Source: Aphanothece saxicola GSE-SYN-MK-01-06B (lineage in GTDB: Bacteria > Cyanobacteriota > Cyanobacteriia > PCC-6307 > Cyanobiaceae). Taken from it: 64,000 nt of DNA. Shown in pieces: positions 41,039 to 49,661 of the stretch. How positions within the stretch are numbered: the stretch's first letter is position 1; every line of letters begins with the position of its first letter. Location: assembly GCA_019359745.1 (NCBI GenBank), contig JAHHGT010000002.1:248001-312000 (forward strand), in the 5' to 3' direction. A model generated the notes under the pieces. That model was not told where the DNA came from and made no database searches. It worked only from the letters and a program-made list of their open reading frames with translations. The translations under genes and the position numbers were made by a program.

Positions 41039-42585
41039 TGGGCGAAGATGAAGCTTCCCCCATGGTGAGACGCCCCGTGCCCTGCGCTGATCACCGCGAT
41101 GCGCAGGACCCGCTGATCACCCCTGGAGGCAACCAGAGCGACCGCCCCGACAAGCCGGAGGAGGCCTGCGGTGTGTTCGCCGTGCTGGCGCCGGGGCAGG
41201 CGGTGGCCAACCTGACCTATTTCGGGCTGTACGCCCTGCAGCACCGGGGCCAGGAGTCGGCCGGCATCGCCGTCTTCGACGATGTGAAGGTGCGGCTGCA
41301 CAAGGACATGGGCCTGGTGAGCCAGGTGTTTGACCAGGAGGTGCTGGAGCGGATGCCGGGCCAGTTGGCCGTGGGCCACAACCGCTATTCCACCACCGGC
41401 AGCAGCAAGGTCTGCAATGCCCAGCCGGTGGTGCTGATGACGCGCCTGGGGCCGCTGGCCCTGGCCCACAACGGCAACCTGGTGAATGCGGCGGAGCTGC
41501 GGGTCTCGCTCGACCACATGGCCGGGGAGTTCACCTCCACCACCGACTCGGAGCTGATCGCCTTCGCGCTGCAGGAGGCGGTGGATTCCGGCCTGGGCTG
41601 GAATGCGGCGATCCGGGCGGCGGCGGCCCGTTGCCGCGGCGCCTTCAGCCTGGTGATCGGCACCCCCGACGGCCTGTTCGCCCTGCGCGATGGCCACGGC
41701 ATCCGGCCGCTGGTGTTCGGCATGCTGGGCGAACCGGAGCAGGGCCAGTGGGTGGCCAGCAGTGAAAGCTGCGGCCTCGACATCATTGGCGCCACGTTCG
41801 TTGACGATGTCCAGCCCGGCGAGCTGATCCACTTCCGCCAGGCCGATCCGATCCCCGAGCGGCAGCGCTGGTGCGAGGAGCCCAGCAAGCTGTGCGTCTT
41901 CGAGATGATCTACTTCGCCCGGCCCGACAGCCGCTTCTTCGGCGAATCGCTCTACAGCTACCGGGTGCGGATCGGCGAGGTGCTGGCCCGGGAGAACCCG
42001 GTGGCGGCCGACATTGTGATCGGCGTGCCGGATTCGGGCATCCCGGCGGCGATCGGCTATTCGCACACCAGCGGCATCCCCTTCGCCGATGGACTGATCA
42101 AGAACCGCTACGTGGGCCGCACCTTCATCCAGCCCACCCAGGCGATGCGGGAGGCGGGCATCCGGGTGAAGCTCAACCCCCTGCCGGATGTGCTCTCCGG
42201 TAAGCGGGTGGTGGTGATCGACGATTCGATCGTGCGCGGCACCACCAGCCGCAAGCTGGTGGCGGCTCTGCGGGATGCCGGTGCCACCGAGGTGCACATG
42301 CGGATCAGCTCGCCCCCGGTCACGCACCCCTGCTTCTACGGCATCGACACCGACACCCAGGACCACCTGATCGCCGCCCGTCTGACGCTGGAGGAGATCG
42401 AGCGGCACCTGGGCGTCGACTCACTCAGCTACCTGAGCAAGGAGGGCATGGTGGAGGCGGCCCAGGCCAACTCCAGCCACTTCTGCACCGCCTGCTTCGA
42501 CGGCAACTACCCGATCGAGATGGATGAGGAGGTGCGCAACAGCAAGCTGATGCTCGAGCCCACCGGCCTGGCGGCACGGGTGTAG
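41038..42585 (+). CDS. purF: Amidophosphoribosyltransferase
   Basis: First committed step of purine synthesis: PRPP plus glutamine gives phosphoribosylamine. 515 residues. The propeptide of 43 residues ends before Cys44 (EEACGVFAV), the N-terminal nucleophile of the glutaminase domain in the mature enzyme. GHNRYSTTGSS and the PRPP loop VVVIDDSIVRGTTSRKL are present. Cysteine residues suitable for a 4Fe-4S cluster (HPCFYGID, SHFCTACFDGNYP) place it with the Bacillus-type, cluster-containing, O2-sensitive enzymes. Confidence 0.96.
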   Translation: MGEDEASPMVRRPVPCADHRDAQDPLITPGGNQSDRPDKPEEACGVFAVLAPGQAVANLTYFGLYALQHRGQESAGIAVFDDVKVRLHKDMGLVSQVFDQEVLERMPGQLAVGHNRYSTTGSSKVCNAQPVVLMTRLGPLALAHNGNLVNAAELRVSLDHMAGEFTSTTDSELIAFALQEAVDSGLGWNAAIRAAAARCRGAFSLVIGTPDGLFALRDGHGIRPLVFGMLGEPEQGQWVASSESCGLDIIGATFVDDVQPGELIHFRQADPIPERQRWCEEPSKLCVFEMIYFARPDSRFFGESLYSYRVRIGEVLARENPVAADIVIGVPDSGIPAAIGYSHTSGIPFADGLIKNRYVGRTFIQPTQAMREAGIRVKLNPLPDVLSGKRVVVIDDSIVRGTTSRKLVAALRDAGATEVHMRISSPPVTHPCFYGIDTDTQDHLIAARLTLEEIERHLGVDSLSYLSKEGMVEAAQANSSHFCTACFDGNYPIEMDEEVRNSKLMLEPTGLAARV

Positions 42586-42604
42586 GCCGGCGGCCGGCCG
42601 CACC

Positions 42605-43711
42605 ATGCGCATCGCCTTTCTCGATTCCTGGCTGCAGGACGTGGCCCAGGGCAGCGGCACGGCGGCGGCCATCGGTGGCCTGGCCGGGGCCCTGATCGCC
42701 CGGGGCCACACCGTGGAGCGGCTGGTGCCCGAGGGGGCCTGGCCCCGCAATCTGTTGCTGCGCCGCCTCTGGTTCAACCTCACCCTGCCCCGCCGCCTGG
42801 TGGCCGCCGAGGGCCGCTACGACCTGGTGGTGGGCTTCGACATCGATGGCTTCCGGGTGGCACACCGCTGCCCGGTGCCCTACGTGTGCTGCATCAAGGG
42901 GGTGCTGGCGGAGGAGTCGCGCTGCGAGAGCGGCTGGCCGCGGCGGATGCTCTGGGGCCTCTCCAGGCTGGAGCGCCTCAACGCCCGCCGGGCGCCCTTG
43001 GTGCTCTCCACCAGTCGCTACTGCTGCGAGCGCATCGAAGCGCATTACGGCGTGCCGGCCGGCCGGCTGCGGCTGGTGCCGGAGGGCATCGACACCCGGC
43101 TCTGGAACCCGGCGGGCGCGGACGCTGCTGCCCTGGCCGCCCTGGATGGGGCCCGCGAGCCCCACACGGTGCTGTGCGTGGCGCGCCAGTACCCGCGTAA
43201 GCGGGTGGCCGATCTGATCACGGCGTTTGCGGCCGTGCACCAGCGGCTGCCCAGTGCTCGGCTGGTGGTGATCGGCGACGGGCCGGAGCACGGGGCGCTG
43301 CAGGCGCTGGTGGAGCGGCTGGAGCTGGGGCAGGTGGTGCAGCTGCTGGGGGCCCTGGCCGACGACGGCGTGGTGCGCGACTGGTACCGCCGCAGCGCGG
43401 TGTTCTGCCTGCCGTCGATCCAGGAAGGCTTCGGGATCGTGTTCCTCGAGGCGATGGCCAGCGGGCTGCCGGTGGTGAGCACCACGGCCACGGCGATCCC
43501 CGAGGTGGTGCCCCACGGCCGGGCCGGCCTGCTGGTGCCGCCGCGGAATCCGGCGGCCCTGGCCGAGGCCCTGCTGCAGTTGCTCACCGATGCCGAGCTG
43601 CAGGCCCGCTGCCGCGCCTACGGCCGCGAGCACGTGGGCCCGTTCAGCTGGGACCGGGTGGCGGAAAGCTTTCTGGAGGCGGTGTCGCCCCCGGAGCTGT
43701 CCGGATCGTGA
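42605..43711 (+). CDS. Glycosyltransferase, family 4 type
   Basis: 368 residues, GT-B fold. N-terminal domain with [20 protein letters not shown] and C-terminal nucleotide-sugar domain with [19 protein letters not shown], the EX7E-type motif [18 protein letters not shown], and [15 protein letters not shown]. Retaining transferase of the GT4 class; the sugar and acceptor are not known. It is the first gene of the block that separates purF from the GyrA/ParC gene, and ends overlapping the convergent phytochelatin-synthase-like gene by 68 bases. Confidence 0.88.
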   Translation: MRIAFLDSWLQDVAQGSGTAAAIGGLAGALIARGHTVERLVPEGAWPRNLLLRRLWFNLTLPRRLVAAEGRYDLVVGFDIDGFRVAHRCPVPYVCCIKGVLAEESRCESGWPRRMLWGLSRLERLNARRAPLVLSTSRYCCERIEAHYGVPAGRLRLVPEGIDTRLWNPAGADAAALAALDGAREPHTVLCVARQYPRKRVADLITAFAAVHQRLPSARLVVIGDGPEHGALQALVERLELGQVVQLLGALADDGVVRDWYRRSAVFCLPSIQEGFGIVFLEAMASGLPVVSTTATAIPEVVPHGRAGLLVPPRNPAALAEALLQLLTDAELQARCRAYGREHVGPFSWDRVAESFLEAVSPPELSGS

Positions 43712-44411
43712 CCAGGCCGCGGCTGCGGCCCGAGGTGGAGTCGATGGTGCGGATCGCCTTCCAGAGGTCGGCGACCGGCACCCACACCGAGGGGTAGCGG
43801 TAGCGGGCCACATCGAGGATCAGCACCCGATCGCTGGGGGCGTGGAAGGCGGCCAGCGGGGCGATGTGGCCGCCGCCGGCCTGGCCGAGGGCCGGGCGCA
43901 GGTAGTTGGCCAGCAGGCGGTCGCCGGGCTGGCTGAGGTTGGCGCGCAGCAGGGCGCGGAACTGCTCCAGGCTGAGCTGGTCGCCGTGGATCGCTTCGGC
44001 CGCCACCCCGTGGCTGGCGAGCAGGGCGGCCAGCTCGGCCAGGGTCATGCCCTGGCGGCGCACCACCTCAGCACTCACCACCGCGCGGCCGGCCGGCACC
44101 TCGAAGACGTTCTCCTGGGTCCAGAAGCGGTAACGGCCGTAGCCCGGCACGGCCGGGGCGGGCACGGCCAGGCTGTTGAGCACCATGGCGGCACTGGCCA
44201 CGCCGCAGTAGGCCAGGTTGGCCTGGGTGAGGAACTGTTCGGCCAGGGGGCCGTAGTCGGCCCGCTCGCCGCTCGCCACCAGCAGCTCCATGCCCGCCGG
44301 CTCCATCAGCGGGATCGGCCCGGCCCCGAGGCGCCCGGCCGTGAGCGGTGCCGCCAGGGCCAGGGTCAGCAGCACCAGGCCGGGGAACGGGAAGGAGGTG
44401 CGCGACGGCAT
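43644..44411 (-). CDS. Phytochelatin synthase family protein
   Basis: Papain-like cysteine peptidase/transpeptidase acting on glutathione. 255 residues: N-terminal signal peptide or anchor ([20 protein letters not shown]), then the catalytic domain with Cys69 in [16 protein letters not shown], His182 in [12 protein letters not shown] and Asp200 in [17 protein letters not shown]. The triad and [10 protein letters not shown] motif are those of bacterial, single-domain members, which mostly hydrolyse glutathione or its conjugates rather than make phytochelatins. The signal sequence suggests a periplasmic or lumenal location. Confidence 0.88.
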   Translation of the reverse strand: MPSRTSFPFPGLVLLTLALAAPLTAGRLGAGPIPLMEPAGMELLVASGERADYGPLAEQFLTQANLAYCGVASAAMVLNSLAVPAPAVPGYGRYRFWTQENVFEVPAGRAVVSAEVVRRQGMTLAELAALLASHGVAAEAIHGDQLSLEQFRALLRANLSQPGDRLLANYLRPALGQAGGGHIAPLAAFHAPSDRVLILDVARYRYPSVWVPVADLWKAIRTIDSTSGRSRGLVTIRTAPGATPPPESFPPPGPS

Positions 44412-44459
44412 GGCATCGAAGGTAGGGGACCCATCGCGGTGCTGGAGGCATGCCGGCGA

Positions 44460-45341
44460 TCAGCCCAGCTCCAGGCAGGCCAGCCCATACACATCCGCCA
44501 GCGTCACCATCGGCGGCACACCCCGGTACATGCGCAGGGTGCGGGAGGCCGGGGTGAACCCCAGCGACGCCAGCAGCGGGGCGGCGGCGGCATTGGCGCC
44601 GGGGGCATCGATCAGCACCATGCCGGGATGGCGCTGCAGCAGGCCCTCGAGCAGGGCCCGGGCGGCGGCGGGACTGTCCGCCACCAGGGGCCCGAGGCGC
44701 CAGCCGTCACCGTCGGCCAGCAGGCAGGGCCGCACCCGGCCGAAGCCGTGGCAGGCGCCGGCCCGATCCACCAGGGCCAGCACCGTGCCGGCCGGATGCC
44801 GCAGCCACTGGCGCAGGAAGTGGGGGCGGGGCGAGGGCTCCCGCTCGGCATCGAAGCGCTGCACAGCGGCGGCCGGGATGGCGCCGCCCTCCAGCAGGCA
44901 CCAGGGGGGCTCCGGCGCGGCCAGCGGCGGGGGCGCATGGTCGCCGGCGAGCCGCTGCCAGCGGGTGGTGGGGGAGGCGGGCGCGAAGCCCCAGCCGGCG
45001 TAGTCGTCGATCCGGTCGGGCGCGGCTTCCAGGCCGATGCAGGGCACGTCGGCCAGGTGCTCAAGGGCGTGGCGCCACAGCTGCACCCCGTAGCCCCTGC
45101 CGCGCTGGGCGGGCACCACCAGGAACAGGCCGATGAAGCCGTAGGCGGCGTTGTAGCGGACCCCGGCGATGCACCCCACCGGCTCCTCGCCGAGCCAGCC
45201 CACCCAGAGACCCTGGCGATCGGTCTGGCGGTAGATGGCCACATCGCCCACCCCAGGAGCGAAGCCCTCCCGCCGCGCCCAGCCGGTCACGGTGGGGATT
45301 TCGGCGCTCTGCAGGGGGCGGATGGTGAGGGGGGAGGGCAT
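44460..45341 (-). CDS. GNAT family N-acetyltransferase (two-domain)
   Basis: 293 residues from ATG 45341. The N-terminal domain has the acetyl-CoA loop [18 protein letters not shown] and the following [12 protein letters not shown] typical of GNATs. The C-terminal half (from about residue 150) looks like a second, degenerate GNAT domain ending [20 protein letters not shown], an arrangement known in YitH/HsdM-type proteins. The substrate is unknown. A divergent 90-base spacer separates it from the integrase gene. Confidence 0.82.
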   Translation of the reverse strand: MPSPLTIRPLQSAEIPTVTGWARREGFAPGVGDVAIYRQTDRQGLWVGWLGEEPVGCIAGVRYNAAYGFIGLFLVVPAQRGRGYGVQLWRHALEHLADVPCIGLEAAPDRIDDYAGWGFAPASPTTRWQRLAGDHAPPPLAAPEPPWCLLEGGAIPAAAVQRFDAEREPSPRPHFLRQWLRHPAGTVLALVDRAGACHGFGRVRPCLLADGDGWRLGPLVADSPAAARALLEGLLQRHPGMVLIDAPGANAAAAPLLASLGFTPASRTLRMYRGVPPMVTLADVYGLACLELG

Positions 45342-45431
45342 CGGAAGGTTCTGCTTTTGCGGCTCAGGCCGTATCCGTGGACATGGCTGCAGCTGGGAAC
45401 CCTCTGGAGGGCCCCCCACACTCTCAAGGCC

Positions 45432-46403
45432 ATGGCCGACGCCAGCCGCGCCCCCGGTCTGATCCAGCGCTGTCGCGAGGAGCTGCAGGTGCGCCATTAC
45501 GCCCGCCGCACCGTGAACACCTACGAGCAGTGGCTGCGGCGATTTCTGCGGTTTCACGGCAGGCGTCATCTGCGCGAGATGGGAAGCGCCGAGGTGAACG
45601 CCTTTCTGAGCCACCTGGCGGTGGACCTGCAGGTGAGTGCCTCCACCCAGAACCAGGCGCTGGCGGCGCTGCTGTTTCTGTACAGGGAGCTGCTGGAGCG
45701 GGATCTGGCGCTGGAGGGGGTGGTGCGGGCGCGAACACGGCGCCGGCTGCCGGTGGTGCTCAGCGAAGCGGAGGTGCGGGCGGTGCGCCAACGACTGGAG
45801 GGAGAGGCGGCCCTGGTGGTGGGGCTGCTGTACGGAAGCGGGCTCAGGCTGATGGAGGCGCTGCGCCTGCGCGTGAAGGATCTCGATGTTCAGCGATGGG
45901 AGCTCACGGTGCGCGACGGCAAGGGCGGCAAGGACCGGTTGACGCTGCTGCCGCAAAGCCTGGTGCCCGAACTGCAGGAGCATCTGCGGAGGGTGCGCCA
46001 GCTGCATCAGGGTGATCTGGCGGCGGGCTGGGGCCGGGTGGTGATGCCCTACGCCCTGGCGAGGAAATACCCGAAGGCGGATCGGGAGTGGGCCTGGCAA
46101 TGGGTGTTTCCCCAACAAAACCGCTGGCGAGACCGGGCCTCAGGAACCCAGGGCCGCCACCACCTCGATCCGAGCGTGGTGCAGAAGGCTGTGAAGCGGG
46201 CGGTGGCCGAGGCGGGACTCACGAAGGCGGCCAGTTGCCATACCTTCCGCCACTCCTTCGCGACCCACCTGCTGGAACGGGGCCAGGACATCCGAACGAT
46301 CCAGGAACTGCTTGGACATCAAGACGTGAGCACCACCATGATCTACACCCATGTGCTGAATAGGGGGCCGCTCGATGTCTGCAGCCCAGCAGACATGATG
46401 TAG
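45432..46403 (+). CDS. intI: Integron integrase (IntI-type tyrosine recombinase)
   Basis: Site-specific recombinase that inserts and excises gene cassettes at attI and attC. 323 residues. N-terminal SAM-like domain (about 8-95), then the catalytic domain with Arg139 ([11 protein letters not shown]), a Lys in [11 protein letters not shown], His270 and Arg273 ([14 protein letters not shown]), His296 (ELLGHQDV) and the nucleophile Tyr305 ([10 protein letters not shown]). What sets it apart from XerC/D is the IntI-specific insert between about residues 205 and 262: [19 protein letters not shown] and the [18 protein letters not shown] segment. It is complete. It is transcribed toward the cassette array, the reverse of the class 1 layout. 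No clear LexA box was seen in front of it. Confidence 0.93.
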   Translation: MADASRAPGLIQRCREELQVRHYARRTVNTYEQWLRRFLRFHGRRHLREMGSAEVNAFLSHLAVDLQVSASTQNQALAALLFLYRELLERDLALEGVVRARTRRRLPVVLSEAEVRAVRQRLEGEAALVVGLLYGSGLRLMEALRLRVKDLDVQRWELTVRDGKGGKDRLTLLPQSLVPELQEHLRRVRQLHQGDLAAGWGRVVMPYALARKYPKADREWAWQWVFPQQNRWRDRASGTQGRHHLDPSVVQKAVKRAVAEAGLTKAASCHTFRHSFATHLLERGQDIRTIQELLGHQDVSTTMIYTHVLNRGPLDVCSPADMM

Positions 46404-46516
46404 TAATGGCTACAAGTGGTTATCGGACCCGTGAACTACGGCGAAAAAACTTGGCTTTCCAACTAAGATCACTGTTCAGGAACGGATTCTTGTCCGATGG
46501 GCCATGGGTAATAGCT

Positions 46517-46581
46517 GTGGTTCACGGAAACGAGCGAAGGCCGGTTCGTGGTTCACGGAACCACCCAATAAAGAGTTAGCC
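46517..46581 (+). other. Candidate attI recombination site
   Basis: The 214-base spacer after intI has two direct 13-base repeats, GTGGTTCACGGAA, at 46517-46529 and 46548-46560, 31 bases apart (about three DNA turns). The second is part of a hairpin GTGGTTC-ACG-GAACCAC (46548-46564). GTTAGCC at 46575-46581, close to the GTTRRRY recombination core, follows just before the first cassette gene. Direct repeats as extra integrase-binding sites plus a simple core site are the organisation of attI1. The assignment is inference. Confidence 0.5.
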
Positions 46582-46617
46582 TGACCCGCAGATAGAAAGC
46601 CTCTGAAACATATTCTC

Positions 46618-47133
46618 ATGTCCAATCCATTTCGTTCGCTTCTCACAGACAAGGTTTCGATACTGAAATCGGATGGAACCGAGATTGGACCATATGACTG
46701 CGCGTTCGATGGCTCAAGCTGCACAATTTTTGACGAGAGCATTGACGTTGATGAGGGAGACGTCGTGCTTCGCAATCTTCCCAACGGCAAAGTTGAGACG
46801 CATAAGGCTCTGGACGTCGAATATACTGCTAAGTTTCATGCTATTCCAGCTTCCTATAAACTGACTCTTGAGAAACCTTCCTCTCTCTTGCCTCGAAGAA
46901 AAGGCGATACCGTTGTAAATATCACCCAGTCACACGGCATTCAGGTCGGCGACCATAACTCCCTGGCTATTACCTCAGGGCTTGACTCACTAATTACTGA
47001 AATCGACAAGAGCACAACCGACTTGCAAGAAAAGAAGAGCGCGAAAGATGCATTAGCAAATCTGCTTCGTCATCCAATAGTAGTTGCGGTTGTTGGAAAG
47101 AGCATAGATGCACTGGTCAAAAGACTCTCGTAA
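46618..47133 (+). CDS. Cassette 1: unknown protein with RHIM-like motif
   Basis: 171 residues, AT-richer than the host genes. Residues 1-90 are predicted mostly beta (KVSILKSDGTEIGPYDCAF, then a DEGDVVLRNLPNGKVE segment). Residues 99-116 contain GIQVGDHNSL, in which I-Q-V-G at 108-111 matches the core of RHIM-like amyloid motifs (V/I-Q-V/I-G) also known from bacterial signalling and defence proteins. The C-terminal 50 residues are helical. I do not recognise a named family. The gene occupies the first cassette position, between the candidate attI and attC1. Confidence 0.7.
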   Translation: MSNPFRSLLTDKVSILKSDGTEIGPYDCAFDGSSCTIFDESIDVDEGDVVLRNLPNGKVETHKALDVEYTAKFHAIPASYKLTLEKPSSLLPRRKGDTVVNITQSHGIQVGDHNSLAITSGLDSLITEIDKSTTDLQEKKSAKDALANLLRHPIVVAVVGKSIDALVKRLS

Positions 47134-47210
47134 GCAGCATGGGTGCATTCCAGGCAATTCAGGGGAAGCAATGCGTCATGTACATAGTTCTGAATGATCT
47201 TGTCTTCTCA

Positions 47211-47300
47211 GGCTAACAATGCCATGCACCTGGGCCGCCACCAAATTCTGCCTGTTCATCCCAATGAATCAGTGCGGCCAGGTGATGGCAAGCGTTAGGC
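47211..47300 (+). other. attC1 cassette recombination site (90 bases)
   Basis: Starts with the R'' core GGCTAAC (47211-47217) and ends with the R' core GTTAGGC (47294-47300). Between, AATGCCATGCACCTGGGCC pairs with GGCCAGGTGATGGCA, leaving unpaired extra bases on one strand (a G after CAT and a G after TGG), which is the hallmark of attC bottom-strand folding. Orientation agrees with cassettes reading on the plus strand. Confidence 0.9.
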
Positions 47301-47335
47301 AGAACATAGACACCGATCAATCGCAGCCCGCGTAG

Positions 47336-48520
47336 CTACTCATTGCTGGGCTGTGCCACGTAGTTGCGTATTAGATACTCGCTGAACATAGGCACGGTGA
47401 ATGCAATATCGCCGTGGGATGGACTGTAGATCATTCCCTTGCTGATGATCTGTGCGCGCCTAGGGCCCAAGCTTTGGGGAGTTTCATTCAGCGCGGCTGC
47501 GACGTCCGATGATCTATACGGCCCTTCACCGAGTTTGGCCATCGCTATAACATACTCTCGCTCCTTAGGCGTCAAGCGATCAAAGCGCACCTTGAAGAAG
47601 CCATCATCCAGCCGTTTCGTTGCCTCTCCCGCAGCTTTCGATGCATCTTCTAGCTTGATGCATGGACCTTCGGCAATATTCCAGCACTGATAACCCCACT
47701 CCTGCAGAAAGTAAGGATAGCCTTTGGTCTTTGCGAAGATCTCTTCGATCGCTTTGGAATCAATGTTCTCACCCTCATCCTTAATTGGCTGTCGAATTGC
47801 AGTGGCCGCCGCAGTCTCCCCAAGCGGGCCAACCGCAGGGTAATGAAAGTGCCGTTCGGCGTACGATTTTGCATCACCTGAAAGTGCCGCAACCTGTGGT
47901 AGCCCCGCACCGAAAAAGAGAACAGGCAGGCCTTTTTGGTTAACTCTATGGAGAGAGACTATCAGAGCTGCTAAATCCTCAGAGCGTAGGTACTGAACTT
48001 CGTCAATGAGAAGCGTCCACGCCTTGCCGGCGGCTTTTGCTGCTTCGCCTACGCGTACGAACAATTCAGGTAGGTCTGCCTCCATCTCTCCGCTATCAGC
48101 GACGCCTGCTTCCGGATCAACCGAAATTGACGCGTCTCCGTACGAGATAGAGAACGCAGAGGCGAAGGAGCGAAGTGCCCGAAGAGCTTGGTGAACTGTG
48201 GCCCTCGCTTTCTCCGAGATCGAGAGTTTGCGTAAGGCTTGATTGATCTTTGGAACGAGTAACTCGCTTAAGGGTTTTCCTTCTGGTGCTTCGATAAAAG
48301 ATGTCACGTGCCCTGCTGCTTCGGCCATCTCCTCGATTTTGTTGAGTAGCACCGTCTTCCCTACGCCGCGTAGGCCAAGCAGCATCTGTGAGCGGCTGGA
48401 CTTAGCTATCAGCGCCCTTTGGATTGCTGTCTGCGCGTCCTCAAGTATGGCTTCGCGCCCGGCAAGCTCTGGTGGATTACTCCCGGCTCCAGGCGCAAAT
48501 GGGTTTCTCACGGCATCCAT
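47336..48520 (-). CDS. Cassette 2: STAND/ORC-like ATPase in reverse orientation
   Basis: 394 residues. P-loop ATPase of the AAA/ORC1-like group: Walker A GLRGVGKT at 49-56, Walker B LLIDE at 170-174, sensor-like FFGAGLPQV, and a C-terminal winged-helix region (LTPKEREYVIAMAKLGEG to FTVPMFSEYLIRNYV). It begins with the NPFAPGAGSNPPELAGRE linker typical of this mobile ATPase family. The role is unknown. It reads against the array, so it must have its own promoter; a good ribosome site AGGAG precedes its ATG. AT-richer than host genes. Confidence 0.85.
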   Translation of the reverse strand: MDAVRNPFAPGAGSNPPELAGREAILEDAQTAIQRALIAKSSRSQMLLGLRGVGKTVLLNKIEEMAEAAGHVTSFIEAPEGKPLSELLVPKINQALRKLSISEKARATVHQALRALRSFASAFSISYGDASISVDPEAGVADSGEMEADLPELFVRVGEAAKAAGKAWTLLIDEVQYLRSEDLAALIVSLHRVNQKGLPVLFFGAGLPQVAALSGDAKSYAERHFHYPAVGPLGETAAATAIRQPIKDEGENIDSKAIEEIFAKTKGYPYFLQEWGYQCWNIAEGPCIKLEDASKAAGEATKRLDDGFFKVRFDRLTPKEREYVIAMAKLGEGPYRSSDVAAALNETPQSLGPRRAQIISKGMIYSPSHGDIAFTVPMFSEYLIRNYVAQPSNE

Positions 48521-48556
48521 GGGTCTCCTGCGGCGTGGGCTCTATGCATTGCTAAG

Positions 48557-48584
48557 CCAGTATAGCGCTTAGACCATATACTGG
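48557..48584 (-). promoter_or_regulatory. Palindrome upstream of the reverse-oriented ATPase
   Basis: CCAGTATA (48557-48564) and TATACTGG (48577-48584) form a perfect eight-base inverted repeat 37 bases upstream of the ATPase start, in an AT-rich stretch. The TATACT inside it could serve as a -10 element for the minus-strand gene. A likely promoter/operator, since this gene cannot use an upstream cassette promoter. Confidence 0.45.
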
Positions 48585-48632
48585 TGTAGACAAGGCTAGA
48601 AAGACAGCGCCGGTAGCGCTTCCCGGAGTACT

Positions 48633-48716
48633 GCCTAACATCAAGATGCAGAAGACAGGAGCGGAAGATGTGTTCTATGCCAATGTTTCTGCCCGCTTCT
48701 GATCTTGGCGTTAGGC
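48633..48716 (+). other. attC2 cassette recombination site (84 bases)
   Basis: R'' core GCCTAAC (48633-48639) and R' core GTTAGGC (48710-48716) are perfect complements. Inside, CAAGATGCAGAAGACAGG pairs with GCCCGCTTCTGATCTTG with extra unpaired bases (G after AAGAT, A after AGAAG), as expected for attC. It closely resembles attC4 and attC5. Confidence 0.9.
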
Positions 48717-48743
48717 GGCGCAAACAAAGAGAGTCCCACCACG

Positions 48744-49112
48744 ATGCAGAACTACGATCTCGCTATCCCTACGCTGCCATCTCGCTCAGTCGCCTCGACT
48801 ACAGAGTTCTATCGACGACTCGGCTTCGAGGGCGGAGCGCACGCCTTCACCAGCGATTACGCCATCTTCAGGCGTGGTGCAGTCGAACTGCATTTCTTCA
48901 CCCACATGGATCTCCAACCTGCAGAGTCCTCAGCTGGCTGCTACATCAGAGTCCAAGACGTAGATACTTTCTACAAAGCGTGCTCAGCGCTTGGGTTACC
49001 ACGCACAGGCATCCCACGCATGGACAGACTCGAAGACAAGCCGTGGGGTCTCCGAGAGTTTGCCATCGTCGATCCTGACGGCAATCTCCTGCGCATTGGC
49101 CAAGTCATATAA
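48744..49112 (+). CDS. Cassette 3: bleomycin-resistance-like VOC protein
   Basis: 122 residues from ATG 48744. The sequence follows the Tn5-type bleomycin-binding proteins along its length: IPTLPSRSVASTTEFYRRLGF, ELHFFTHMDLQPAESSAGCY, VDTFYKACSALGLP, FAIVDPDGNLLRIGQV. Such proteins dimerise and sequester the glycopeptide antibiotic. Whether this one binds bleomycin is not shown. It is flanked by attC2 and attC3, thus a simple single-gene cassette. The start was chosen for family fit; the longer frame begins inside attC2. Confidence 0.85.
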   Translation: MQNYDLAIPTLPSRSVASTTEFYRRLGFEGGAHAFTSDYAIFRRGAVELHFFTHMDLQPAESSAGCYIRVQDVDTFYKACSALGLPRTGIPRMDRLEDKPWGLREFAIVDPDGNLLRIGQVI

Positions 49113-49144
49113 GGCCAGGTGCACGCCTTGCCGGACACAGCGCT

Positions 49145-49206
49145 GCCTAACGCCTCGTTGAACCACCGGACCCGCTATGGCGGGCCGGTAAACTCGAACG
49201 TTTGAT
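49145..49206 (+). other. attC3 cassette recombination site (62 bases)
   Basis: R'' core GCCTAAC (49145-49151) and a variant R' core GTTTGAT (49200-49206). The inner arms CCTCGTTGAACCACCGGAC and GCCGGTAAACTCGAACG pair partly, and CCCGCTATGGCGGG forms the terminal hairpin. The R' core deviates from GTTRRRY, so activity may be lower. Length about 60 bases, as in many single-gene cassettes. Confidence 0.75.
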
Positions 49207-49229
49207 GCACGTCACAACCAAGGAGAACC

Positions 49230-49646
49230 ATGCGAATCACGATTGAAGTCAATGTTGCCGCTCCCATCGAAGACGTGTGGAAAGCGTGGACCTCATCTGC
49301 TGACATTCAGCAGTGGAATGCGGCTTCGGAAGACTGGCATTGCCCAAGTGCAAAGATCGACCTGAGCCCCGGTGGAAAGTTCTCTTACCGCATGGAGGCC
49401 AAAGATGGCAGTATGGGCTTTGATCTCGAAGGCACTTTCTCGAAAGTGGTCCCCTACGAACTCATTGAATTCGCTTTAGAAGACGAGCGGCAAGTAGCAG
49501 TGGAGTTCGCTGAGAGTGATGCGTCCGTGACTGTTCGTGAGAGCTTCGATGCCGAATCAATCAATTCGGCTGAGCAGCAACGGCAGGGTTGGCAAGCTAT
49601 CTTGGACAGGTTCGCTCGTCACGTTGAGTCTAAGAGGCTAAGCTGA
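49230..49646 (+). CDS. Cassette 4: SRPBCC/AHSA1 domain protein
   Basis: 138 residues from ATG 49230, preceded by AAGGAGA. START-like fold of the AHSA1 (Hsp90 ATPase activator homologue) group: VNVAAPIEDVWKAWTSSADI at the N-terminus, LSPGGKFSYRMEAKDGSMGF in the centre, and the closing helix QQRQGWQAILDRFARHVES. Such domains bind small hydrophobic ligands; the ligand is unknown. Common as cassette cargo. Flanked by attC3 and attC4. Confidence 0.85.
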   Translation: MRITIEVNVAAPIEDVWKAWTSSADIQQWNAASEDWHCPSAKIDLSPGGKFSYRMEAKDGSMGFDLEGTFSKVVPYELIEFALEDERQVAVEFAESDASVTVRESFDAESINSAEQQRQGWQAILDRFARHVESKRLS

Positions 49647-49661
49647 TGGCTATTTCACGGC

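Noticed and set aside
43590-45431. Upstream part of the frame that contains the integrase (614 codons)
   Set aside because: It is antisense to the phytochelatin-synthase-like and GNAT genes and of low complexity; the integrase family begins at ATG 45432.
45342-45431. LexA box or classical attI upstream of intI
   Set aside because: No recognisable SOS box or GTTRRRY core was found in these 90 bases.
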